Source: Pelagicoccus sp. SDUM812005
Lineage (GTDB): Bacteria > Verrucomicrobiota > Verrucomicrobiia > Opitutales > Opitutaceae
Direction of reading: 5' to 3'
Length of the DNA: 64,000 bases
NCBI RefSeq assembly: GCF_031127875.1
Contig: NZ_JARXIA010000011.1
Location: forward strand, 1 to 64,000
Positions within the stretch are counted from its first letter, which is position 1. The number at the start of each line of letters is the position of its first letter. This document shows positions 25,834 through 39,218 of the stretch, in pieces. A program made the translations under genes and the position numbers. Under the pieces are notes generated by a model. That model did no database searches. It was not told the origin of the DNA and worked only from the letters and a program-made list of their open reading frames with translations.

Positions 25834-27750
25834 ATGAGCGACCCGATTAAACACGAGTGCGGTATCGCCCAAGTGCGTCTGAAGAAGCCGCTTGAGTACT
25901 ACCAGGAAAAGTATGGCACCCCGCTTTGGGGCTTCTACAAGCTCTTCCTCCTGATGGAGAAGCAGCGCAACCGCGGTCAAGACGGCGCGGGGGTCGCAGC
26001 GGTCAAGTTCGACATGCCAGCGGGCGAGCCGTACATGTTTCGCGAGCGCAGCGTCAAGTCGAACGCCTTGGATCGCATCTTCAAGGATACGCTCAAGGGC
26101 TACCAGAAGCTGATTCGCAACGGGGAAGTGCTGCCGGACTACGTTCCTTCTATTAAGAAGAACTTCGACTTCGCGGCGGAGCTTTACATGGGGCATTTGC
26201 GCTATGGCACGTCCGGCGGCTATTCGCTGAGCGTTTGCCATCCGTTTTTCCGTCGCAGCAGCTGGCCGACCAAGAACCTGATCCTCGCGGGCAACTTCAA
26301 CATGACCAATACGAAGGAGCTCAACGAGAGCCTCATCGCCATTGGCCAGCACCCGATTTTCGCGACGGATACCCAGGCCTTGCTCGAAAAGGTCGGCTTC
26401 CACTTGGACGAGGCCCACGACAATCTTTACCGCTACCTTCGCGACGAAGGGCACAGCAACGACGAGATCGCCGAAAAGATCCTCACTGGCATCGATATCC
26501 CGAAGGTGTTCCGCAAGTCGGCGGAGTCTTGGGATGGCGGCTACGCTCTGATCGGGGCCATCGGCAACGGGGACAGCTTCATCCTGCGCGATCCGCTGGG
26601 CATTCGCCCGGCCCATTATTTCGAGGACGACGAAGTCTTCGCCGCCGCTTCCGAGCGAGCTCCGCTCATGACCATCTTCGATAAGAAGCTGGAAGACATC
26701 AGTGAGGTGCCTCCGGGCAACATTATCGTCATCAACAAGGCGGGCGTGGTGACGCAGGAGGTGTTCAAGGAGCCTTATCCGGAGCCCAAGCAATGTTCCT
26801 TCGAGCGCATCTATTTCTCCCGGGGCAACGACGCCGACATCTACAAGGAGCGTAAGGCTCTAGGCGGCGGCCTTTGCGAGCAAATCATGGCCGGCATCGA
26901 CCGCGATCTCGAAAACACGGTGATCAGCTTCGTGCCGAACACTTCGGAGGTCGCCTACTTCGGCGTGCTGGAGGAGTTGCGTTTGATTCGCCGTCGCGAG
27001 GTTCGCGACCAAATCCTGCAGGCCATGGAAAAGGGCGAGCTCGACGCGGATAAGCTCGACGAGTTGGTCATGAAGAACTGGCCTCGCGGCGAAAAGATCG
27101 CCCACAAGGACCAGAAGCTGCGCACCTTCATCTCCTCCGAGGACTCTCGCAACGAGATGGCTTCCCACGTCTACGACGTGACTTACGGGATCGTTACCGA
27201 GAACGACAATCTTGTCTGCGTGGACGACTCCATCGTGCGCGGCACCACGCTGCGCAAGTCGGTCTTGAAGATCCTCGGCAGCCTCGAGCCCAAGAAGATC
27301 ATCATCGCTTCCACCGCTCCGCAGATCCGCTATCCCGATTGCTACGGCATCGACATGTCGGAGTTGGGCAAGTTTATCGCCTTCGAGGCGGCTATCGAGT
27401 TGCTCAAGGAGCGCGGCAAGAAGGACGTGATTTCCGAGGTTTACCGCAAGTGTCTCGACGCGGAGAACGGCGAGGCTCCCAACACGGTGAACTACGTGCA
27501 AGAGATCTACAAGCCGTTCACCGATGACGAGATTTCCGCTAAGATCGCCCAGCTGGTGTATCCGTACGATACGGACTGGAAGGGCGAGCTTCAGGTGATC
27601 TACCAAACGGTGGAGAACCTGCACAAGGCCCTCGATGGCCACGATGGCGACTGGTACTTCACTGGCAACTACCCGACTCCGGGCGGTTTCCAGGTGGTGA
27701 ATCGCGCCTTTATCAACTACTACGAAAAGGCCAAGGGCCGCGCTTACTAG
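25834..27750 (+). CDS. purF: Amidophosphoribosyltransferase, long form
   Basis: Commits PRPP and glutamine to purine synthesis (phosphoribosylamine). The class II glutaminase domain has its nucleophile at Cys9 (HECGIAQV), so eight residues must be removed to expose the N-terminal Cys. The phosphoribosyltransferase signature is in LVCVDDSIVRGTT (about nt 27210-27250). The 638-residue length is much greater than the ~470-500 of the common form. Extra segments within the glutaminase domain and a C-terminal extension of ~130 residues match a long PurF type that I associate with Bacteroidetes and related phyla. purM follows after 39 bp. Confidence 0.94.
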   Translation: MSDPIKHECGIAQVRLKKPLEYYQEKYGTPLWGFYKLFLLMEKQRNRGQDGAGVAAVKFDMPAGEPYMFRERSVKSNALDRIFKDTLKGYQKLIRNGEVLPDYVPSIKKNFDFAAELYMGHLRYGTSGGYSLSVCHPFFRRSSWPTKNLILAGNFNMTNTKELNESLIAIGQHPIFATDTQALLEKVGFHLDEAHDNLYRYLRDEGHSNDEIAEKILTGIDIPKVFRKSAESWDGGYALIGAIGNGDSFILRDPLGIRPAHYFEDDEVFAAASERAPLMTIFDKKLEDISEVPPGNIIVINKAGVVTQEVFKEPYPEPKQCSFERIYFSRGNDADIYKERKALGGGLCEQIMAGIDRDLENTVISFVPNTSEVAYFGVLEELRLIRRREVRDQILQAMEKGELDADKLDELVMKNWPRGEKIAHKDQKLRTFISSEDSRNEMASHVYDVTYGIVTENDNLVCVDDSIVRGTTLRKSVLKILGSLEPKKIIIASTAPQIRYPDCYGIDMSELGKFIAFEAAIELLKERGKKDVISEVYRKCLDAENGEAPNTVNYVQEIYKPFTDDEISAKIAQLVYPYDTDWKGELQVIYQTVENLHKALDGHDGDWYFTGNYPTPGGFQVVNRAFINYYEKAKGRAY

Positions 27751-27789
27751 GCGTTTCCGGATTAAACTTGTTTCCTATCCTCACTAAAG

Positions 27790-28872
27790 ATGGCTGCTAA
27801 GAAAAAAACAAAAGCGTACGCTGAAGTAGGCGTTAACATCGATCTGGCCGACCGCATGAAGGGCGGCCTCAAGCAATCGCTCAAGAGCGCTTCGCGCCCC
27901 GAAGTTCTTGGCGCGGTGGGCGGTTTCGGCGGATTGTTCGACCTGTCGAAGTCCAAGTACAAGGAGCCAGTTCTCGTTAGCAGTATCGATGGAGTGGGTA
28001 CGAAGCTCAAAATCGCTTTCGAATCCGGCAAGCATAAGAGCGTGGGGCTCGATATCGTAAACCACTGTATCGACGACATCTCCGTGATCGGAGCGGAGCC
28101 GCTCTTCTTCCTCGACTACCTCGGTCTCGGCAAGCTCGAGCCAAAGGTCTTCAAGCAAATCCTAGCTGGGATCTCGGAAGCGTGCGCCGGCGCGAATTGC
28201 GCCTTGATCGGCGGCGAGACGGCGCAGCTCCCCGATATGTATTCGAAAGGTGAGTACGATATCGCAGGTGTGATCGTGGGTATCGCCGAAAAGAAGAAGA
28301 TGCTTTCCGGTTCGACCATTCGTCCGGGCGACGTGGTGATCGGCCTGCCTTCCAGCGGTCTTCACACCAACGGCTATACGCTCGCTCGCAAGGTGATCTT
28401 CGATAAGGCCAAGCTCACGCTCAAGGACAAGGTTCCCGGCACGCGTCAAACGATCGAGAAGGCCTTGATGGCGCCGCATACCAACTACGCTCCGTTGCTG
28501 CAGCCGCTGCTCGCCAAGTTCAACCAAGGTACCTCTTCCAAGGTGCGCAAGGGCAACGGCGTCTTTGGCATCGCCCACATCACGGGTGGTGGCTTCACGG
28601 GGAACATTCCGCGCATCCTTCCCGAGAAGGTGGACGTGGAGATCGAGACTTCCGCTTGGGAGCCCCTGCCTATCTTCAAGCTTATCGGCGAAAAGGGCGG
28701 CATCGACTTCGACGAGATGTACGAAGTGTTCAACATGGGCATCGGCATGACGCTCGTGGTGGACGGCAAGCAAGCCGACGAGATCCTCGAGTTCTGCCAT
28801 GCGAACGGCTGCAAGGCGGTCAAGGTTGGCCAGGCTATCAAGGGAACCGGCAAGGTTCAGCTTAAGAAGTAG
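27790..28872 (+). CDS. purM: Phosphoribosylformylglycinamidine cyclo-ligase
   Basis: Fifth step of purine synthesis: ATP-dependent ring closure of FGAM to aminoimidazole ribotide. 360 residues. The N-terminal YAEVGVNIDLADR segment, SSIDGVGTKLK, the GLDIVNHCIDDI motif and the GGETAQLPDMY motif are the standard PurM signatures. It lies 39 bp after purF and ends at a strong intrinsic terminator, so purF-purM form a complete transcription unit. There is no Shine-Dalgarno sequence before its ATG. Confidence 0.97.
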   Translation: MAAKKKTKAYAEVGVNIDLADRMKGGLKQSLKSASRPEVLGAVGGFGGLFDLSKSKYKEPVLVSSIDGVGTKLKIAFESGKHKSVGLDIVNHCIDDISVIGAEPLFFLDYLGLGKLEPKVFKQILAGISEACAGANCALIGGETAQLPDMYSKGEYDIAGVIVGIAEKKKMLSGSTIRPGDVVIGLPSSGLHTNGYTLARKVIFDKAKLTLKDKVPGTRQTIEKALMAPHTNYAPLLQPLLAKFNQGTSSKVRKGNGVFGIAHITGGGFTGNIPRILPEKVDVEIETSAWEPLPIFKLIGEKGGIDFDEMYEVFNMGIGMTLVVDGKQADEILEFCHANGCKAVKVGQAIKGTGKVQLKK

Positions 28873-28901
28873 TTCGCGCTCTTCCGCTTTTCTTTATTTG
28901 G

Positions 28902-28931
28902 AACCGCAGCTCGCAAGGGCTGCGGTTTTTT
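28902..28931 (+). terminator. Intrinsic terminator after purM
   Basis: ACCGCAGC, a loop, GCTGCGGT, then TTTTTT. It lies about 30 bp after the purM stop. Confidence 0.93.
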
Positions 28932-29032
28932 CGTGGAGCGATGTCGCGAGCCGCGGCGCTGGCCCGGTCCCGGCGTTTTGGCCCAGAATGTAGTAGCAAC
29001 TGGCGGGAGAGCGGACATGCTTCTGCAAGCCG

Positions 29033-29629
29033 ATGAAAACCTTTTTCCACCTATTGCTATCGCTTCCGCTCGTTTTTCTATTTTCGTGCTCCTCTCAGCC
29101 GGAGCCAGAGCCGGAGAGCCAAGTCTCGGGCTCGAAGTGGCTGATCGGCGACACGGGCGGAAATATGTACGACGTGCTTGCGTATCCATTAACTGAGGAC
29201 GAGCTCGCGTATTTCGAAGCGTCCTTGCCTTTGCTGGAAAAGGCGGCGGCGAAGCATTCGGAGCTTTGGTTGGAGATCGCCTACGAAGAAGATCCTTCGG
29301 TTGTGGCTACACAGGGAAAGGTCTGGTCGTCTGCGGGCTTGTTAGGGCGCGATGTGATCGCGGTGAACTTGAAGCTTACTTTCCTGAGCGAATTTGCCAC
29401 GGCGGAAGAGGAGATGGAGCTGGATATGCGCGAGAACCTCGCCTGGTTGGAGGGGCGGCTTGCGGGCGAGGACGCGAATCCGGAGCTGTTTGAGGCGGCG
29501 GATACGATTCGCATGATTCTTGGCGTGATCGTAATCAACCGGGAGGCTGGCGCCTTCGCGTTCTATAAGGAAAACCAAGCTCGCATCGAAGCGGCGCTTG
29601 ACCGCTTTACCGCCATTGGCGAACAATAG
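29033..29629 (+). CDS. Predicted lipoprotein of unknown function
   Basis: A 198-residue protein with a lipoprotein signal ending at LFSC (lipidated Cys19), followed by a short Pro/Glu-rich linker. The mature part is acidic and mostly helical, with residues such as YEEDPSV and FATAEEEMELDMRENLAWLEGRL. I recognise no known domain. The Dabb protein gene starts 24 bp downstream, so the two may be co-transcribed. Confidence 0.7.
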   Translation: MKTFFHLLLSLPLVFLFSCSSQPEPEPESQVSGSKWLIGDTGGNMYDVLAYPLTEDELAYFEASLPLLEKAAAKHSELWLEIAYEEDPSVVATQGKVWSSAGLLGRDVIAVNLKLTFLSEFATAEEEMELDMRENLAWLEGRLAGEDANPELFEAADTIRMILGVIVINREAGAFAFYKENQARIEAALDRFTAIGEQ

Positions 29630-29653
29630 CCTTTAACCCGCAACCCATTTATT

Positions 29654-29953
29654 ATGCTCGTTCACACAGTTCTCTTTAACCTCACTCCCGGAATGAGCGA
29701 CGAACAGGTCGCTGCCTTTGAGAAGGGCTTGAATTCTCTCGCTACCATCGACGTGGCGAAGGCCTGCTACATCGGCAAGGTCGCCGACACGGCGAAGCGT
29801 CCGGTCGTGCAGACGGACTGGGACTACATGCTGACGGTGATCGTGGAGAATGTGGCGGACCATGACATCTACCAGGACCATCCGATTCATCACGCTTTCA
29901 TCGCGAACCAGAAGCAGTTTTTCGCCAAGGTTCGCGTCTTCGACGGCGAGTAG
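29654..29953 (+). CDS. Dabb (dimeric alpha/beta barrel) stress-response domain protein
   Basis: A 99-residue single-domain protein of the Dabb superfamily. The first strand MLVHTVLFNL and the C-terminal HPIHHAFI segment are typical. Family members form dimeric ferredoxin-like barrels. Some are stress induced or act on small hydrophobic ligands, but the role here is unknown. It follows the lipoprotein gene by 24 bp and is followed immediately by the second palindromic repeat copy. Confidence 0.88.
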   Translation: MLVHTVLFNLTPGMSDEQVAAFEKGLNSLATIDVAKACYIGKVADTAKRPVVQTDWDYMLTVIVENVADHDIYQDHPIHHAFIANQKQFFAKVRVFDGE

Positions 29954-29959
29954 GGAAGC

Positions 29960-30035
29960 CGTGGCGTGGAGCTTTGACCCGCGTCCGCATTGCAGGATCC
30001 GTTTCCTGTGGTCGCGGGCTGAGGCTCGGCTATGG
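29960..30035. repeat. REP-like palindromic intergenic repeat, copy 2
   Basis: Matches the reverse complement of the element at 14334-14410 over its whole ~76 bp, with identical core CCGCATTGCAGGATC and inner arms GACCCGCGTCC / GTCGCGGGCTGA. It is more diverged in its outer arms, so the hairpin is less perfect. It follows directly after the Dabb stop codon, again at the 3' end of a gene. Confidence 0.7.
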
Positions 30036-30141
30036 GCGCGATCCGATTTTTGAATACGTGAGTGACGCTCCGGTAACATCCACCGGCGGCGTTTTATCGT
30101 ACCTTGACAGTTTTGGGGCTTTGGGTAGAAAGTACTTCCCC

Positions 30142-30759
30142 ATGGAAGCTGCCCTTATGGAACCGGTCTTGGTCTTGAACCGGTTATGGCAGGCGGTGAA
30201 TGTTATCGCCGCCAAGCGCGCCTTTTCGCTCCTCGCGAGCGGCCATGCGCAAATAGTCCATGCGGAAGACGAGAACTTCGAAGTCTTCAACATGATGGAT
30301 TGGGTCGATTTTTCTCGGCACAATCCACCTGCTAGCGAGCTGGAGCTCGTCCACACCGTAAAGTTTCCGATTCGCGTTCCGCGGGTGATCCTGCTCTCGG
30401 TCTTCGATCGGATGCCGCGCAAGGAAGTGAAGCTGACCCGGCACAACGTATTCGAGCGAGACAAGTACACCTGTCAGTACTGTTCGAAGAAGATGCCTTC
30501 CGAGGAGCTCAACCTGGACCATGTGATTCCGCGTCACTACGGCGGAAAGACGACTTGGCAGAATATCGTTTGCTCCTGCGTCAGCTGCAATTCTCGCAAG
30601 GCGAACCGTTTGCCGCACGAGGCGAAGATGCACCTGATCCGCAAGCCTTCGGCGCCGAAGTGGCGTCCGGTAATCAATTTGGTCACTCGCGGAAAGAAGC
30701 AGGAAGCGTGGAAGCATTTCCTCGATCTCGCTTACTGGAACGTGGAGCTGGAGAAGTAG
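30142..30759 (+). CDS. HNH endonuclease family protein
   Basis: A 205-residue HNH protein of a type common in Verrucomicrobiota and Planctomycetota, usually beginning with a VLVLNRLWQAVNVI segment, as here. The HNH/zinc module is complete: Cys111-x2-Cys114, His127 in LDHVIPRHYGG, and Cys146-x2-Cys149 in SCVSCNSRK. ATG 30142 is chosen; ATG 30157 is equally plausible. Earlier in-frame starts would run through the palindromic repeat and are rejected. No methyltransferase or phage gene is adjacent, so a restriction role is not supported. Confidence 0.85.
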   Translation: MEAALMEPVLVLNRLWQAVNVIAAKRAFSLLASGHAQIVHAEDENFEVFNMMDWVDFSRHNPPASELELVHTVKFPIRVPRVILLSVFDRMPRKEVKLTRHNVFERDKYTCQYCSKKMPSEELNLDHVIPRHYGGKTTWQNIVCSCVSCNSRKANRLPHEAKMHLIRKPSAPKWRPVINLVTRGKKQEAWKHFLDLAYWNVELEK

Positions 30760-30794
30760 CGCTCGAGGCGCGGCGGGCAGCGAGCTGCTGTCTC

Positions 30795-31778
30795 CTAGCG
30801 AAAGGAGGCGCGGCGGAGCCGGTCGTTGATGGCGAGTCCTAGTCCGAGCTCGGGGGCTTCTTCGGCAATGATTCGCTGGTAGCCGGCTTCGTCGAGCTCG
30901 CGGAGCTTGGCGAAGAGCTTGGCGGCGATTTCGCTAAGCTTTCCGTTTTCGGAGAGCCAATGCACGTTTTCGCCGACGGCTTGCTTGGGTTTGGCCAGCA
31001 GGAGGGCAGCGGTTTGGGGCGGGAGCGCTTCGATCTCCTGGGCGGCGATGCCGCCCCGCAGGTCGAGCGGGGTGCGGGGGCTGTAGTGCTTCGGCAGGGA
31101 CCCGGGGGCGAGGTGCTGCACGGATTCGTCGGCGGTGGTGACGATCGGCTTTTCGATGGAGCGGCCGAGTTCGGCTTCGATTTCTTCGACCGCGAGGGCT
31201 CCGTAGCGAAGGACGCGCGGGGAGTTTTCGTCTCGTAGGTCGAGGATGGTGGATTCGACGCCGAAGGAGCAGGGGCCGCCGTCGAGGATGAATTGGATCT
31301 TGGATCCGAGTCCGGCCTCCACGTGCTGAGCGGTGGTGGGGCTGATGTAGGCGAAGGGGTTGGCGCTGGGGGCGGCGAGAGGGAACTCGCACTGGGCTAC
31401 CAGCTTTTGGAAGTCCGGGTGGGCGGAGCAGCGGACGCCTACGGAGTCGAGTCCGGCGGTGACGATGTCCGGGATCTCGTCCTTCTTGGGGAGGACGAAG
31501 GTGAGCGGGCCGGGCCAAAATCGTTTGGCGAGGCGGATGGCCAGTGGGTTCGCGTGGCAGATTTGCTCGAGGGCTTCCGTGCCGGCGATGTGGCAAATCA
31601 GGGGATCGTTGGCGGGGCGCTGCTTGGCCTCGAAGATCTTGGCGCAGGCTTCCGCGTCGAAGGCGTTGGCTGCGAGGCCGTAGACGGTTTCGGTAGGAAC
31701 GCCGACGAGACCCCCAAAAAGTAAAAACTTACGCAAGTCGCGTAAGTTTTCCTCGGTAGGTTGGAGTATGTTCGCCAT
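30795..31778 (-). CDS. tsaC: Threonylcarbamoyl-AMP synthase (Sua5/YwlC type)
   Basis: Makes threonylcarbamoyl-AMP for the universal t6A37 modification of tRNAs decoding ANN codons. The N-terminal YrdC domain has the PTETVYGL motif (about residues 37-44), and the SANPFAYISPT segment lines the active site. At 327 residues it has the extra C-terminal Sua5 domain that YrdC-only TsaC lacks. Start ATG 31778 gives MANILQPTEENL; an upstream TTG would add eight residues. rpsR lies 67 bp upstream on the same strand. Confidence 0.94.
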   Translation of the reverse strand: MANILQPTEENLRDLRKFLLFGGLVGVPTETVYGLAANAFDAEACAKIFEAKQRPANDPLICHIAGTEALEQICHANPLAIRLAKRFWPGPLTFVLPKKDEIPDIVTAGLDSVGVRCSAHPDFQKLVAQCEFPLAAPSANPFAYISPTTAQHVEAGLGSKIQFILDGGPCSFGVESTILDLRDENSPRVLRYGALAVEEIEAELGRSIEKPIVTTADESVQHLAPGSLPKHYSPRTPLDLRGGIAAQEIEALPPQTAALLLAKPKQAVGENVHWLSENGKLSEIAAKLFAKLRELDEAGYQRIIAEEAPELGLGLAINDRLRRASFR

Positions 31779-31845
31779 GTATGCAGGGAGCGAGCGGGCC
31801 AACCAGGTCCCGCGTGTGTGGCAGTTGCGACGCTGGGCGCGTCGA

Positions 31846-32037
31846 CTACTTCATCAAGCGCAGGTTGCGTGCGCGCTTGATTGCCTTGGTGATCTTACGC
31901 TGCTGTTTCGCGTTGATGCGGTTCATCTTGGCAGGGATGATCTTGCCAGTCTCGGTCACGTAGCGAGCGAGAATGTGAGCGTGGTGGTGGTCCAGCTCTT
32001 GTGGCGTGAGGCTTTGTGATTTTTTCTCTGTGCTCAT
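31846..32037 (-). CDS. rpsR: 30S ribosomal protein S18
   Basis: A small-subunit ribosomal protein that pairs with S6 on the platform. The core YVTETGKIIPAK and NAKQQRKITKAIKRAR are diagnostic. It is only 63 residues, against a typical ~75, with a shortened N-terminus and a C-terminus ending LRLMK. It is not accompanied by rpsF, ssb or rplI, its usual neighbours. tsaC follows on the same strand, so translation-related genes are grouped with the adjacent tRNA-Arg. Confidence 0.95.
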   Translation of the reverse strand: MSTEKKSQSLTPQELDHHHAHILARYVTETGKIIPAKMNRINAKQQRKITKAIKRARNLRLMK

Positions 32038-32176
32038 AAGGAACGGCGGAAACTAGGCCTTCGGGACCCCTTGTCAACAACGGAAAGCGAGATTTTCTCG
32101 GCAGCTAATTCTTTACAGAAAGAGTCTCATCCTGCAGAAATTTGCCTCTCTAGCCATTTTGACGGCTGGCATCCCT

Positions 32177-32248
32177 GGGATCATAGTTCAACGGATAGAA
32201 CAAGGGTTTCCTAAACCTTAGATCTGGGTTCGATTCCCGGTGGTCCTA
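32177..32248 (+). tRNA. tRNA-Arg (CCT anticodon)
   Basis: A cloverleaf can be drawn: acceptor GGGATCA/TGGTCCT with wobble pairs, D stem GTTC/GAAC, anticodon stem AGGGT/ACCTT around the loop TTCCTAA (anticodon CCT), and T arm CTGGG-TTCGATT-CCCGG. The discriminator is A. CCA is not encoded. It reads AGG codons. Confidence 0.93.
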
Positions 32249-32310
32249 GTGGGGGATGCGGTGAGGTAGCGTGGATATGTCGATTAGGATTCTTTGGGCT
32301 TTCCGGAGCT

Positions 32311-33444
<1,134 letters not shown>

Positions 33445-33534
33445 GGGGATTGGGATCGGCTTTTGTGGTTCGGTGCGGCGGGTCGAGCGACGTGGCTGCG
33501 TCGCTCGCGTGTGTTTTTGGCGGTCGTTGCCCGC

Positions 33535-33918
33535 TTAGAGCATGGGGATGCCGCGCTTGCAGAGCTGGACGCAGAAGCCCCAGGGGTCGCGAAGCATGAC
33601 GAGGTGGGAGCCGTCGTCGGTCTTAACCTCTTCGGCGAAGGTGGCGCCGGCCGCTTCGAGGCGGGCTCGATCGGCGTCGGGGTCTTCGGATACGAAGGCG
33701 AGGTGGAGGATGAGCGGATCCATGCTCCGGTAGTCTGGGACTTGATCGGTCGGGTTGTTGTAGATTTCGACCATGACGGAGCCGGTGGAGTCCGCCAGAA
33801 AATGGGTAAAGGGAGCTTGGTCCAGCTTGCGGGCGATACTCATGCCGCAGTTGGCGACATACCAGGCGGCGAAGGCCTGGGGATCCGATACGTTGATTGC
33901 GAAGTGTTCGATTTTCAT
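33535..33918 (-). CDS. VOC family (glyoxalase/bleomycin-resistance fold) protein
   Basis: A 127-residue protein with two beta-alpha-beta-beta-beta modules of the vicinal oxygen chelate superfamily, beginning MKIEHFAINVSDP. Candidate metal ligands are His5, Glu in VMVEIY, His in ILHLAF and a late acidic or Gln residue in the DPWGFCVQL strand. The reaction is not predictable, since VOC members include lyases, dioxygenases, isomerases and binding proteins. It lies upstream of the UgpC-like ATPase gene on the same strand with a 90-bp gap. Confidence 0.85.
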   Translation of the reverse strand: MKIEHFAINVSDPQAFAAWYVANCGMSIARKLDQAPFTHFLADSTGSVMVEIYNNPTDQVPDYRSMDPLILHLAFVSEDPDADRARLEAAGATFAEEVKTDDGSHLVMLRDPWGFCVQLCKRGIPML

Positions 33919-33984
33919 AGCAAGGGTGGTTTTTGTTTAGGAAAAAGGGAGGGGGAAGATCTAGGCGGCTAGCTCGCTTGGGTA

Positions 33985-34003
33985 TCCGAATTTTGGATTC
34001 GGA
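33985..34003. promoter_or_regulatory. 7-bp inverted repeat between VOC and symporter genes
   Basis: TCCGAAT, five bases, ATTCGGA. It lies in the 295-bp region between the divergent VOC and symporter genes and is a plausible operator. The rest of this region shows no gene; an A+T-rich patch near 34155-34170 may be the symporter promoter. Confidence 0.35.
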
Positions 34004-34213
34004 GTAGGTGGGAGTAGACTAGGCCTGAAAGGGAGTCGCAGACGAGGGAAGGGCTTGGATCGGGCGGGGAGTTGCATGCGGTGTTTGGACTATTTGTGGG
34101 GAAGCGTCTGGGTCAAGTTCGCTATGGGCGTGGCGAGGGGCTGAGCCGCTTTTTAGTAAGAATAAACTTAGCCTTGGGATGGACTCTGGAGTGGCTGCAG
34201 TTTCATTGGCCGC

Positions 34214-35674
34214 ATGCCCACGAAACTGTCCTCGACTTCCCTCGCTTCCGAGGCGCGTATTTCCTTTCCCTTGAAGGTCGCCTATGGGGCGGGGGCGTTA
34301 GCTAACAATTTGTTGGGGGCGGCGATTGGCATGATGTCGATCGTTCTGGTGACGGGCTTGAAGATGAATCCTGCGGTGGTGGGGCTTTTGATGGCGATCC
34401 CGCGGCTGACCGATGCCCTTACGGATCCGTTGATGGGCTATGTCTCGGACCATACGCGATCGCGGTGGGGGAGGCGGCGTCCCTTTATCTTCGTGGGGGC
34501 GTTGGTTTCGGGGCTCGTTTTTGCCCTGCTTTGGCAGCTGCCGTCTGGATACAGCGAGGCGTTCTACTTTTGGTATTTCTTGCTCGGGTCGATCTTGTTC
34601 TACCTGGCCTACACCGTATTCGCAACGCCTTGGGTGGCGATGGGCTACGAGCTTACGCCGGACTACAACGAGCGGACTCGCTTGATGGGAGTGGCGAACT
34701 TCATCGGCCAATTCGCTTGGGTGGCGGTTCCTTGGTTTTACGCGATCATGGAGAACGACTCGCTTTTCGAGGATTCGGTTGCGGGCGCTCGCGGTCTAGC
34801 GATCGGGGTGGGCTGTTTCGTGGCCGTGGTGGGCGTGGTGCCGGCTCTCTTTTGCAGGGAGCGTTTTGCGGAATCGGATGCGTATCCAAAGCGTGAATGC
34901 AAAGCGGAGGGTGGTTTCTTGTCCGGTTTGCTCAGGCAGGCGCGCTCGTTTGGCAAAGGCTTTTGGGCGACGATTCGTTTTCGACCGTTCCTGAAGCTTT
35001 GCGGGGCGACCTTTTTGGTCTTCAACGGCTTCATGATGGTGTCGGCCTTTTCGTCTTACGTGATCATCTATTATGTATTCGCTGGGGATCAGGATTTGGG
35101 CGCGCGGTACATCGGCTGGTTCGGTACGGTCTCGTCCATCAGCACCTTTTGCGTCATCTTTTTGGTTACTTGGGTCTCTACTCGGATCGGGAAGCGGCGG
35201 ACTTTTTTTCTTTCGACCGGGATCTCGATTCTCGGCTACGGCTTGAAGTGGTTTTGCTACGACCCGAGCAATCCGAACCTTTTGCTTTTGCCTGCTCCCT
35301 TGATCGCATTTGGACTCGGCGGCCTGTTTACTCTGATGGGGTCCATGGTGGCGGACGTTTGCGATCTGGACGAGATGGAAACGGGAGAGCGGCGGGAGGG
35401 CATGTATGGGTCCATCTTTTGGTGGGTGGTCAAGCTGGGCATGGCCTTGGCGCTTTCGTTTTCTGGCGTGCTGCTAAACGTGACGGGCTTCGACGTGGAG
35501 CTCGGCGGCGGACAAGGGGATGGAACGTTGCTGCTCTTGCGCGTATTCGATATCTTGGTACCTGTAGTCGCTTCGGCAATCGCGATTTGGATCATGGTGA
35601 CCTATGGCTTGACGGAAGCGAAGGCGTTGGAAATCCGGAGGGAGCTGGAGAAGCGCCGCGGCGCGGTTTCTTGA
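34214..35674 (+). CDS. Glycoside-pentoside-hexuronide (GPH) family sugar:cation symporter
   Basis: A 486-residue, roughly 12-helix transporter of the major facilitator superfamily, GPH branch (MelB/XylP-like). The N-terminal ISFPLKVAYGAGALANN entry and the first intracellular loop RLTDALTDPLMGYVSDHTRSRWGRRRP are hallmarks, including the Asp residues that coordinate the coupling cation in MelB-type proteins. The sugar is not predictable. It converges with pyc and shares a terminator hairpin with it. It may serve the same carbohydrate metabolism as the UgpC-type ATPase nearby, but that is inference. Confidence 0.9.
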   Translation: MPTKLSSTSLASEARISFPLKVAYGAGALANNLLGAAIGMMSIVLVTGLKMNPAVVGLLMAIPRLTDALTDPLMGYVSDHTRSRWGRRRPFIFVGALVSGLVFALLWQLPSGYSEAFYFWYFLLGSILFYLAYTVFATPWVAMGYELTPDYNERTRLMGVANFIGQFAWVAVPWFYAIMENDSLFEDSVAGARGLAIGVGCFVAVVGVVPALFCRERFAESDAYPKRECKAEGGFLSGLLRQARSFGKGFWATIRFRPFLKLCGATFLVFNGFMMVSAFSSYVIIYYVFAGDQDLGARYIGWFGTVSSISTFCVIFLVTWVSTRIGKRRTFFLSTGISILGYGLKWFCYDPSNPNLLLLPAPLIAFGLGGLFTLMGSMVADVCDLDEMETGERREGMYGSIFWWVVKLGMALALSFSGVLLNVTGFDVELGGGQGDGTLLLLRVFDILVPVVASAIAIWIMVTYGLTEAKALEIRRELEKRRGAVS

Positions 35675-35705
35675 GGCTCTCCGAGATGGGGGGAGCTCTC
35701 TCTAT

Positions 35706-35753
35706 AAAAAAAGGAAGCGGCATCGCTTCGAAATGAAGGCGAAAGCCGCTTCC
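35706..35753 (-). terminator. Terminator hairpin between the symporter and pyc genes
   Basis: GGAAGCGGC pairs with GCCGCTTCC (9 bp) around a loop that itself contains a smaller hairpin. On the minus strand the stem is followed by TTTTTTT, a strong intrinsic terminator for pyc. On the plus strand it can still fold downstream of the symporter gene. Confidence 0.9.
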
Positions 35754-35783
35754 CTCGAGATGGTGGGCATTGCCCTCCGCTTG

Positions 35784-39218
<3,435 letters not shown>

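Noticed and set aside
29974-30141. N-terminal extension of the HNH nuclease
   Set aside because: This in-frame stretch runs through the palindromic repeat and has no similarity to the family; translation most likely starts at 30142 or 30157.
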